This document shows, piece by piece, positions 1-9,510 of a stretch of 35,076 nt of DNA. Each line of letters begins with the position of its first letter. Position 1 is the stretch's first letter. The notes beneath the pieces were generated by a model. The model saw only the letters and a list, made by a program, of their open reading frames with translations. It was not told where the DNA came from and did not search any database. The stretch covers positions 286,292 to 321,367 of the forward strand of contig BFEA01000861.1 in the NCBI GenBank assembly GCA_003427395.1, given 5' to 3'. This stretch comes from Chara braunii. Lineage: Eukaryota > Streptophyta > Charophyceae > Charales > Characeae. The position numbers and the translations under genes were made by a program.

Positions 1-770
1 CTCTCGTAACTGGATCTTATGGACCCGGCTCTTCTTTTTTTTTTTTTTTTTTTTCGGTTTTGTTTTCTTTTGACCCAGCTCTTCTTCTCATTCTTCTACT
101 GTTGGAAAATTTGCGCCTGAGGGGGTGGTTCATCCTCTGCTTCCGTTTTTTCTGTCTATTTTTGTGCTCTATTCCATCTCCGAGTTGGAGTCGGTACTCG
201 CACTAGGACTTTTTCCACTCCTCTGTGGACGTAATTGCGGTCCGGTGCATCCAGGCCGGGTCGGAAACGGGGTCATGTACAGTACAGGAAAGTCCTATTG
301 TGAGTATACATTGTCTTATTCTTACCCCCTATTTCATCTCTGAGCTCAAGGTTTTTTCTTTACTGAACTGGGATCCGACGCGCCTCTGCTTTTTTCTTCT
401 CGCTATTGTCACCCCGGTCCTTTTTCTTCTTTTTCTTGGAATATCATCCCTTCGTCGTCCGTTAGGATCATGTCCTCTGTTGTCATTCTCATAGACTCTA
501 CTTCAACCCTTCTCCCTTCTCCTCCCACTCCTGTCTTTGGTGAACATCTTCGTGTTCCGTTTACCTGCTCATCTACATCGCTGCCTGCCTGTTTCCGTTC
601 CCCCGCGCCTCCGGTGCAGCTTATTATCCATTCACCCAATCGTCTTTTTTTTTTTTTTTTTTTGCCACTTCTCTTTCTTTTCCTTATTTACATGTAAGGT
701 GTGTGCGGACCCTATTTCGTGTCAAGTGATCTTTGAGCTGTATCGTGGACCTTCCCTCCTCGAGTGTATG

Positions 771-772
<2 letters not shown>
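1..772. other. Pyrimidine-rich intergenic spacer
   Basis: This stretch is strongly C+T rich on the plus strand, with T homopolymers near 37-54 and 644-663. The short open frames here encode F/L/S-rich low-complexity peptides with no recognisable domain. I see no gene. Confidence 0.6.

Positions 773-854
<82 letters not shown>
773..854. repeat. (GA)n microsatellite
   Basis: An almost perfect run of GA dinucleotides of about 40 units. Reading frames that cross it encode only ERERER or SLSLSL and are not genes. Confidence 0.97.
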
Positions 855-857
<3 letters not shown>

Positions 858-1339
858 GGTGGTGGGAAAATCTACAGACTAGGTGAGAGTGTATGAAGTC
901 TTGGTGGTGACGTTGGTGGTGGCGATGGCTTTCCGTCTTTCTGCGAACGCAACGCGCCCTTCTTATCATGACTGTATCGGACCGGAAGAGCAGCTTGTAT
1001 ACATTCTTGATCAGTGCGCGTGATGTTCGGGGCGAGGACGGGTAGCGTGTATTTGAGTGGGAACGTATCATTCCATATGGCAAGTTGCAATCTCTCTAAA
1101 CTACGCAACCTGATCTCGAATGTATACAAGTCTCCACCCCGATACCGTCATGAAAGGTCCAGTAGGATTTTCGTGCTCAAAATTGGAAAGGCCAGTAGTA
1201 TTTTGTTATTCAAAATTTGAATAGGAACCCTTCGTCTCGACGTCTGATTGCCTTCAGCAGCGGATTCAGATACATCCCGGCTTATCCCGGCTTAGCGATG
1301 ACGGTGCAGGCAACGTCGCGAATTCCCGCCAAAAGATGA
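855..1339. other. Unassigned spacer
   Basis: Mixed-composition DNA between the GA microsatellite and a GC-rich repeat block. No coding signal or recognisable element was seen. Confidence 0.5.
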
Positions 1340-2040
1340 GCCGGGCGGTCAAATTTGTACCATTGCGCGCCGGCAGCGTGTTGTGCCTGGCAATGGCGGG
1401 TAGATTCGCGCCAAGGCAGAGTGTGCACCAATGCGCGCCTAAGCAAAGACTTTGCGCGATGCGCGCTAAGCGAAGTGTTGCGCCCGGTGGTGGCGCTTAG
1501 ATGCGCGCCAAGCCAAACTTTGTATAAGCCCGCCGCCAAGTGACGGTGCGCATGTGCGCACCAAGACAATTGAGTGATAAGCTGGCGCGCTCGGCGTGCA
1601 GGTCACCGCTACCGCCGCCGCCGCCGCCATCGCGAAATTTCTATGGCAAGCGATTGCGCGGATAGGCGCGCCAAGCCAATTGAGCAGCGGCATTTCGGTT
1701 CGCAGGCAGAGGGCTGAGCGCAGCGCTGCGCTGCGCTCGCCAAGGGAGCAACGAGGGGAGGTGATGCGCTGCGCAGATGCGCGCTGCTCAATGATGCGAT
1801 AACCGGGGGAAGCGCAGATGTGAGCGCGAAGTCTAGCGCGAATGGATTGCATAAAAATCCTCAGGCGAAGATGCGTGCAACGTAAGGCCACGTGGCAGTG
1901 CCAAGTCAGATTCCCGAATCTTCATGTGGAATGGCTCAGCGCAGATGGCTGCGCGCACCGCGCCAAGCTGGCAACGCGGTGGCGCGCAGTGCGTTGTATC
2001 CAGCGATCGCGCGCAGATGCGCGCCTATCCACCGCAGTCG
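1340..2040. repeat. GC-rich block with recurring ATGCGCGCC-AAGC motif
   Basis: This ~700-bp block is much more G+C and CpG rich than its flanks. Short variants of a motif close to ATGCGCGCCAAGC recur irregularly, for example near 1431, 1460, 1501, 1550, 1663, 1775 and 2015. A short (CCG)n run lies near 1611-1629. The open frames in it are A/R-rich in several phases, as expected from composition alone. It could be a degraded GC-rich transposon or a diverged minisatellite. I do not assign a family. Confidence 0.55.
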
Positions 2041-2134
2041 GTGGGTTGACCGGTTATCGCCACAGCCGTGACAGCTAACTGGTCTTACGCTCTACAGTGT
2101 AGGTGACTCGAGCGCTTGAATTGAATGCTGTGGT

Positions 2135-2225
2135 CCCCACCAGGAGATTGGATTCATCTGACTCCATCAGGATTTGAACGCTGACTCAGGCTGTAGTACG
2201 ATCCGGGGCGTAAGCAAGGCCGACA
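2135..2225 (-). repeat. tRNA-derived SINE-like copy (a)
   Basis: On the minus strand it carries a B-box-like GTTCAAATCC followed by a tail that matches copy (b) at 2655-2765: plus-strand GATTGGATTCATCT, then TCAGGATTTGAAC. A B-box with a shared 3' flank at two dispersed sites suggests a tRNA-related SINE. The A-box half is weak. Confidence 0.5.
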
Positions 2226-2654
2226 CAGTTTTCCTACATATATCGCCAAACAGAGCTGCCCGGTAAACCGTAGGGGCAGAGAGGGTTGAGGGAGAATTAG
2301 TGATAAACAACGAACGAGGGCTGTGACAAACTGATTCGTCCGAGTTTCACCGACTCATCAATCAGTAGAGGCTGAACCCTCAAAAACAGTCTGCAGAATC
2401 CCCTAACTGGCTGATTACACTGCAAGTGATAATCCACCTTAACCCCAATTGTGGTTAAGCAACAACGACTGCCCGGCAATTGATACCTCTCTGAGGTGGT
2501 GGTGGGGACCACCAACCACTGCCCTCAAGGTACCTGTGACGAAAATCAAAGCAGACTATCACTCACCCACACCAGATGGAACACTCTACAGTCTGTCGGC
2601 TCACACCCCATCGCCAGCCAGCAATACACCCACGAAACATGCATACGATGAAGG
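2226..2654. other. Unassigned spacer
   Basis: No coding signal or recognisable element was seen between the two SINE-like copies. Confidence 0.45.
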
Positions 2655-2765
2655 CGGTGGCCCCCATGAGTGGATTGGATTCATCTTATTCCCTCAGGAT
2701 TTGAACTGATGATCTGTTCACTTCCAGTCCGTGTGGGTATCATTCAGTCACATGGGCTGGGGTTT
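2655..2765 (-). repeat. tRNA-derived SINE-like copy (b)
   Basis: The minus strand has a B-box-like AGTTCAAATCC. Its flank matches copy (a), and upstream there is a weak A-box-like segment (GACTGAATGATACC). Consistent with the tRNA-like head of a SINE. Not a functional tRNA, because a clean cloverleaf cannot be drawn. Confidence 0.5.
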
Positions 2766-2828
2766 GGCCGACGCGCACTGCCAATCTCAGGAGGTGGAGT
2801 GGAAGCAGCAGCAGCGCGGAGCGGAGCA

Positions 2829-2887
2829 CTGTAATTGCTGTCAGCGTTTGGCTTCAGCGATGATCTGTAATTGCTGTCAGCGTATGG
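2829..2887. repeat. Short direct repeat
   Basis: The 19-base string CTGTAATTGCTGTCAGCGT occurs twice, spaced 36 bases apart. Confidence 0.7.
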
Positions 2888-4202
2888 TCCAGGCACTCCG
2901 GCGTGGCTCATACGGCAGTCGCTTGCTTGTGTTTTTTTTTTTTTTGTGTGTATTACCGTATCCCGTATGTTTTAGTTTTTTTTTTTTTGGCGTGGGGGGT
3001 TGGCGCAGGGCGTGTTGGGTAGAGTATGAGCGGGAGGAAGAGAAGAGAAAGAGAAAGAGAAGAGTGTCTCTTTGTTTCTCGTCTCTGATCCGTCTTTCCG
3101 TCTGCCTTCACTGTCCGTTTGCTGTCGGCAGGGTTTTTTTTTTTTTTTTTTTCCTGAACTGTTCTCCTTTTTGTTTTTTTCATAATCTCTCTCGGTGTTT
3201 TTTTTTTTTTTTTTTTTTTGGCATTTAGAAAAAGTGATTGCAAGCGCGACATGCAGGCATGCACGTCTGCCATCGGCGTTAGCTGCTTGTAAGATTTCTC
3301 TGGCTCTTTGTTTTTTTTTTGCCTTTTGTTTTTGCGGTGCCCTTGAGATAAAACATCATTAACTGACTGACAGAAGGTAACAGCGAATGATTTTATTCTG
3401 TGCAGCTGATTGCATCTGGATTCGAAATCGGGTCTGTATTTCAACAGTCCGTGGGTGAGCTACAGTAGGCTCACTGGTATGCCCTTTTTTTTTGGCTCGT
3501 GCTAGACAATGGATGCCATTTTCTTTTCTTTTTCCTGAAAGGGGGGGGGAGGTCACCTTCCCGATGGATGTCATTTTACGGGTTTGTAAAAAATAGTGAA
3601 AAAAAAAGAAAGGATGTCATTTTCTGATCGAGGCAATGGAAGCCGAGGAGAACTGGAAAATGAAGGATTGTGTGTAGGTAAGATAACTGGGGGGGTTCTG
3701 TTTTTTTTTTTTTCCCTTTCTTTTTCTTTCTATTTTTGGTGCTGCCGGGGTTGTTGACGGAAAGAGGGGCGGAAAAAAAAAAAAACGAGAACAGCCATCG
3801 CTTCTGCCAAAATGGGCAAGTATCCACCTTGTCCGTCCGATTTTCTCCATCTGGCCGATTGCTTATGTGCGTGTTTCGTCTTCAAGTCACCGCCTTGGGC
3901 GAATAGAAGTAAATGGGCAACGGAAGATGATAAACAGAGAGCGTGGAGGCGGTGGGTGATTGGTTTCTGTCGTAGGAGATGAATCTCTCCTGCTTTTTTT
4001 TTTGTGGAGATGGATCTCTCCTCCCTCCCTCCCTCGGATCCGAAGTTGTGTTGTTTTTTTTCCCCTCCCTTTTGACCCGGGATTGTAATCTCACGAAGGG
4101 AATTAGGAAAAAAAAGAATTCCGACTCCATTTGCCTGCTGTGTCTTACTTTTCCTCTCTCTCTTTCTTTCTCCCTGTCTCTCTTCTCTCTGTGTCTCTCT
4201 TA
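2888..4202. other. Homopolymer-rich intergenic spacer
   Basis: Repeated T runs of 9-18 bases (2932-2945, 2977-2988, 3134-3152, 3200-3219, 3700-3713) and an A run (3773-3785). Apart from SINE-like copy (c), I see no gene. Open frames here encode F/K-rich low complexity. Confidence 0.6.
3390..3490 (-). repeat. tRNA-derived SINE-like copy (c)
   Basis: It shares a long diverged match with 22105-22205. Common plus-strand strings are CTGATTGCAT, TGGATTCGAA, GGTCTGTATTTCAACAGT and CTGGTAT. On the minus strand the related copy reads as a tRNA-like head with an A-box and a GTTCGAATCC B-box. This copy is diverged at both boxes. Confidence 0.6.
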
Positions 4203-4370
4203 TTGCCCTGTTCTCTAATGTCTCGGTTTTCTACTGTGGTATCATTTGCCTTGTGTCTGTGTCTTCCTCTCTCTCTCTCTCCCTTCTCTCTATCTCTTCT
4301 CTGTCTTTCTCTCTTCTCTCTCTCCCTCTTATTGCTCTACCTTCTCTAAAGTCTCGGTTTCCTACACTCT

Positions 4371-4448
<78 letters not shown>

Positions 4449-4541
4449 GCCCTATCTTCTCAAACGTCTCCGTTTCCTCTCTCTCTCTCTCTCTCTCTCT
4501 TATTGCCCTATCTTCTCTAACGTCTCCGTTTCCTGCTCTCT

Positions 4542-4595
<54 letters not shown>

Positions 4596-4596
4596 N

Positions 4597-4685
<89 letters not shown>

Positions 4686-4735
4686 CTTTCTCTTGTTGCT
4701 CTCTCTCCTCTAATGTCTCGGTTCTACTCTCTCTC
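4203..4735. repeat. Compound pyrimidine minisatellite with (CT)n runs
   Basis: A ~35-base module close to TATTGCCCTATCTTCTCTAA followed by CGTCTCCGTTTCCT recurs at about 4201, 4330, 4445, 4500 and 4694. The copies are separated by (CT)n runs (4380-4444, 4483-4500, 4551-4682). A single N at 4596 lies inside the longest run. The pattern suggests repeated duplication of module plus CT tract. The N implies the assembled array length is unreliable. Confidence 0.85.
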
Positions 4736-5418
4736 TTTCTTTCCTTCTCTCTGCGGTATCATTTTCCTTCTCTCGTGGGGTTTCTCTGAACATGCGGTGC
4801 CCTGCAGGCTTCTGCTGTCTTCACTGTTTTCCCTTTGTCCGCCTTTTTTCCGTTGTCGTAAAGGTGTAAGATCTGATCTCGGCTTTTTTTTTTTTTTTCA
4901 TGCTTTCCATGTCAGTTTGCATCGCCGGTTCTCTTTGTTTGTTTGGAGATCAATGCAAAAAGGTGCCTCTGAGAAAGAAAAGCTGTATTGTGTGTATGTA
5001 GATCCCTAAAACTCTACATTCTTGAACTGCAATTATCTCTTTTTGTTGATCAACGATAATTACAACATCTGGCAAATTTGATTGCTTTTTTAAAAATGCT
5101 TTCTATGTCAATTTGCATCTCCCTTTCTCGTTTCTCCCCCTTCTTTGATACTGTCATCCTTTTCTTTTTTCTCTCTCCCCTTCCACTTTCTTATTCCTCT
5201 CTCTGTATCTATCTCTTCTAGCTCTGTTGCAGCCTCCCTACCTCCGCCTCTTCCTCCCTGTCACCCCTTTCTCCTTACCCCTACTCCTTTCTCCATCCTC
5301 TCAACCCCAAACCCACAACCTCCACCGCAAATCTTGTATATTCGATTCTTCTGATTCACTCACTCGTCGCAATTGCTATTTATTGTCGACTGGTCTCTCT
5401 CTCTCCATTTTGTCTTTC
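4736..5418. other. Pyrimidine-rich spacer
   Basis: C/T-rich sequence with low-complexity open frames. No gene recognised. Confidence 0.5.

Positions 5419-5465
<47 letters not shown>
5419..5465. repeat. (CT)n microsatellite
   Basis: An uninterrupted CT run of about 23 units. Confidence 0.95.
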
Positions 5466-5468
<3 letters not shown>

Positions 5469-5834
5469 CACCTCCAGTTTATCGTGCGAAGTTCCTTGTG
5501 CACAACATTTCTCCGACTGCTGCTCTGTCTTTTGTTTTTCTACCTTGATGCACGGCTTCACTGCTCTCGGAGCTATGGCTATTCTCTCTCTTTCGCTGTG
5601 TTGGTTTCTCTGTCTGTCTGTCTGTCTCTGTACCGGTGTCTTTTTGTCCGTCGTTCTTTGCACACTCTCTCGAGTCTCTATGGTGTTTTTCTTTTGAAGT
5701 AGCTCACGCTATTAGAGAGAACATGTACGTCACATTTGGCTTTGGCGAAGTTTGGTCCCAATTTTCTGTGGGTGACAACAGTTAGGGTTCAGTATCTATC
5801 CGGATTTACACGAGTAGGGGTGGTTTTCTGTAGC
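5466..5834. other. Unassigned spacer
   Basis: Pyrimidine-rich at first, then mixed composition after about 5700. A short (TCTG)n run lies near 5611-5630. No gene seen. Confidence 0.45.
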
Positions 5835-6055
5835 CAGGAAAAAAGCTTGCATGCATGATCAATAAGTAGTCAAGCAACCAATCAGTCATTCACGTCGTAG
5901 ATCGACCAACTGACCAACCAATCAACTAATTAAGCAGCTAAATTGGCCTAATCAATCAGGCAGTCATTCAACTCTGTCAGCTTATGTAGTTGAACCAATG
6001 CAATCAATCAAACCAATTCGTGTATCCAATCCATCCACCCAATCCAATTAATTTT
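5835..6055. repeat. Degenerate CAATCA/CCAAT-rich repeat
   Basis: Variants of CAATCA, CCAATC and AATCAG recur many times over about 200 bases. It reads as a decayed short-period repeat. It also supplies many CCAAT pentamers about 1 kb upstream of the large gene. A regulatory role is possible but not shown. Confidence 0.55.
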
Positions 6056-6334
6056 TATTTATTTTTTATTAATTCTTGTAGTAGGTAAGAATACTGTGTG
6101 ACATTTGTGTACACGTACATCTCTTGAGAATTACTCGTTCCTGTGTGACAATATATTTCTGTCCTCTGCGAATACTTTCTGTGGACAGTGCCCCGAGCTG
6201 CTTTTGCGGATTGCAAAGGTAGAACAAAAAAAAAAAAACAGAATGTCTTTGGTAGGGTCATCCAGTTAATCAGCCTAGCAAAATCACTTGGGCCATCATC
6301 CCGTGGTAATGATTTTTGTTCTTTCAAGGAGCTT

Positions 6335-6440
6335 AGCCCCTAATATAATTGTATCCGTCAGGATTTGAAATTCTGAACTCAAAATCTTTTTATGAACAGC
6401 TCCATGTGTCTACCATTCAGCCTCAAAGGCTGGGTGAACT
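6335..6440 (-). repeat. tRNA-derived SINE-like copy (d)
   Basis: The plus strand carries TCAGGATTTGAA, the same B-box complement as copies (a) and (b). On the minus strand there is an upstream GGCTGAATGGTAGA that looks like an A-box. Spacing between the boxes is longer than in most tRNAs, closer to Leu/Ser types. Best read as the tRNA-like head of a SINE. Confidence 0.5.
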
Positions 6441-6536
6441 ATGCCGATGTCTTTTTTTTTTTTGTTTGCCATTCTTAGCTGCCTATTTGAATTAATGTTT
6501 GGCATTGATGGAGTCATCAGAAACGAATCTATTCAC

Positions 6537-6538
<2 letters not shown>

Positions 6539-6626
<88 letters not shown>
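6539..6626. repeat. (GA)n microsatellite upstream of the large gene
   Basis: About 44 GA units lying roughly 460 bases before the proposed start codon at 7085. In plants, GA repeats can bind BASIC PENTACYSTEINE factors. Whether this one does is unknown. Confidence 0.95.
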
Positions 6627-6627
<1 letters not shown>

Positions 6628-7084
6628 GCTAAATGGGCAAATTTGCTGTCCACGTTGGGACTGTAGAGACAAGGATTGGAGGGAAACAAAATTGCAGTTT
6701 TAGTTCTATAAACTACTCGTCAATGCAGTACCTTGTTCCGCCGAGCACAACACAACCCGCTCACTGTACCTGCATTAAGTTGAAAATTTCAGCCAGATAT
6801 GGATGTAATGACCAGGCGTTGTTTTTTTGGAACATCGGTGGATCTATTGTGGCATGTTTGTTTTTTTGAGTGAGTCTGACTATGTTCTGAAGGGGGCTAC
6901 CGTTCTGTTGGGCAGGTTAACAGCAAGGTATAATATCTGCTCATCTTTGGTGCTATGGTTGAAGCTGCTGCGTGAAAGATTGTGTTACTTACTTCAATTC
7001 TCTTTTTGTGATGCGTAGAACAACGACGCATGAGCCGCAACGGCAAGCAGACGGCATGGTGCTTTGTCTGGGAGGTATGCCGTG
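6627..7084 (+). other. Probable 5' flank or 5' UTR of the large gene
   Basis: This segment lies between the GA run and the first in-frame ATG. An in-frame TGA at 7031-7033 closes the main reading frame upstream. TAG at 7016-7018 after a T-rich stretch could be a splice acceptor. An ATG at 7030 opens a 32-codon frame that overlaps the main start out of frame. No clear TATA box was identified. Confidence 0.4.
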
Positions 7085-9476
7085 ATGCCGCCCGACTTGC
7101 GCCAGCACGGAGAACAGGTTGCCATTGACAGTGGCAGTGGCACATCGTCTATGACTGCCAGTTCGCTTCATCTTGCTCGGCAATTGCATTTCCAAGTGTG
7201 TAATGGAAGTTTAGGCACTAGTGGACAATCTTCAAGCGGTGATGGGGTTGGGGGTGGGTGTGTATCTGGAACAAGCACGGTGCCGGGAAGCATGCTGTCT
7301 CCAAGGATGTACCTGCCACTCTCGGTGCCTTCCCTACAACCTCAGCCACAGGCGCTGGCATCACCTCCCTCATTGCAGCAACAGCAACCACAGCCGGAAT
7401 CCATGGCGTCCTCGCAGGAGGCTGCTGGGAACAACAGCAGCTCTCTCACTCGGATCCTTCCGACTGCCTTTCCGACAGCGTTGAGCTCTCCCAGCACAAT
7501 TGGAAATGCTGGTTGTCTCAGCAAGGAGAACCCATGGAGTGCACTTGGTGTGGCCCCCCAGCAGATCAGTCGACAGGGTGGGGACGACTTTGCAGGGTTT
7601 TGCCCGGGGAAGGAGTGGGGTAGTGGTGGTCATGGTGGTGTGGATCACGGCTCGGTAACAGGAGGACAGATATGGGGTCCGATGAGTTCAGGTGGTGAGG
7701 TGCCTCAATACATCGGATCATCTCCCTCACCTGCAAAGTCGAGGTTGAGCTCGCCACTGATATCCTCTGATGCATCCACCCCGTCCACTGCCTCCACAAT
7801 TGATCGGAATCATTTGCAGGGCAGTAGCTCATCGAGTGCTCCTACTCGTTCAAGAGTTGAGGAAGATGGTATGGGGTCCTGTCGCGTGAACCTTGATGGC
7901 AAGCTTGCGGAGTACGGGCAGCAGTCAGTGCTGGAGGCCCCTGAGAGCTCTTCCGAGTCCACATCGACAGTTGGGTGGAGGCGGCACTCCCCGTCAGCTT
8001 CGTTTCTGTCACGGGAGAACAACAACTTGCAAAGCAGTGTGTGGGATGCTTGGGGGAATCTCGATCCAGCACAGGCTGCTATTTCTCCATCTACGGTAAG
8101 GAGGGAGGCTTTGCAGCAGCTGTACGAACAGGGAGAGGCAGTGCAGGGCAGAGTGGGAGCGACCAGGCTAGATTCCTTGTTCCATTCAACTGACAAGCCT
8201 GTGGAGGGGACACTCCAGGAAGAGTATGCGGTTGCCAACCTGCGGGGAGCAGAGATGGGTACATGGAATTCCCTAGTCCCTGGTGTTGAGAAGGGACAGC
8301 AGCATGGGCAGCGAAATCAGGTTCCGATCTCACAAGGAACAGAAGCAGGACATGGCGCAGGTGAGTTGGTGCAGTCCGCGCGATCGGGCGATGAGGAATC
8401 ACCACAATATAGAGGTCACATGGGAGGGAAGGAATCTGGCAGCGTGGGGGAGACTCAGTGGGAAATGATGGATACCATGCAAAGGATAGCCTGCATGAGC
8501 TTGTGCAACTGTCCAGACAGCGCTAACACGGGGTTTGAGGATGGGCAAGATGCCAGCATGTCATCGAGGGGTACTCTGAGAGAGGGTGTGCCATTGTCAG
8601 GTGAGGCTGCTTGGGAGGGGGACATGCGAATGGGGGGCTGGAGAGGGTTAGAGGTGTCGCAGTTGATGCATGCCGGGCAAGCAGCTGTGGGGCTTGGTGG
8701 AGGGGCAGCTATGGATGGCCATGGCACTGGCAGATCAGCTGTGGTTGGTCGGGGGAAAAGAGGAACCGTGCGGCGAAGAGATATCAGCAGGGGAGGAGCA
8801 GTCTCGTTGTCGTATGATGCTGCAATCATGGGACATTCGTCCATTGGGCGCAACTGGGCTACTCCTCTGGGCATGAGTTTGGAAGGGAGGGACATTGGGC
8901 TGGGGATGAGGGCAGCAGTCAAAGGGATGCCGGCTCCTCATGGGCCTACTGCTAATGACCAGAGGCCCGAAGCTGCGGACTCGAACACAAGTGGATGGTG
9001 GCAGCAGCACGGACTGGATGCATGGGGTGCTCTGGGTTCAAACTTGAGTTTGGATGTAAGCGGCGGATATACGGATAGAGATGAAATGGCTGCAGGCTTG
9101 AGCAGTCCCCTCAGTGCCGACAGCAAACTGGGTGGGGGAAGCATCTGGGCCACAGAAATGCCAAGGAACTTTATTGCCAACAGTGCTGCAGACAGTGAAG
9201 TTATGGTAATTGGAGCGGGACAACCCGGGCAGGGTGTGCACACAATGCTGCGTCAGAGCTTGGATTCTTTGCCAGCTGATGACAGGACTTCTGGACTTGT
9301 GACAAGGCAGTCTGCAGATTTTTGCTCTGGGAGAGGGGGAGTGCTTGAACAAAACCTTGTGAGTCCGAAATGGGGAAAAGGTGCTGAATCTCGAAGTTTC
9401 TGCGGCGCAACAGAGGGATTTCAACAGACACAACAGCAGCAGTCACAGAAGCAGCCACGGCAACTGGTACATCATT

Positions 9477-9510
<34 letters not shown>

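Noticed and set aside
4203-4735. CRISPR array
   Set aside because: Spacers are CT microsatellites, repeats are imperfect, and the context is eukaryotic.
4246-4789. Long SLSLSL-type open frames
   Set aside because: They translate (CT)n microsatellites. The same applies to frames at 537-857, 5227-5697, 6441-6632 and 30598-30900.
7064-7066. TTG as start codon of the large ORF
   Set aside because: A plant nuclear gene would normally use ATG. The next in-frame ATG at 7085 was chosen, pending 5' transcript data.
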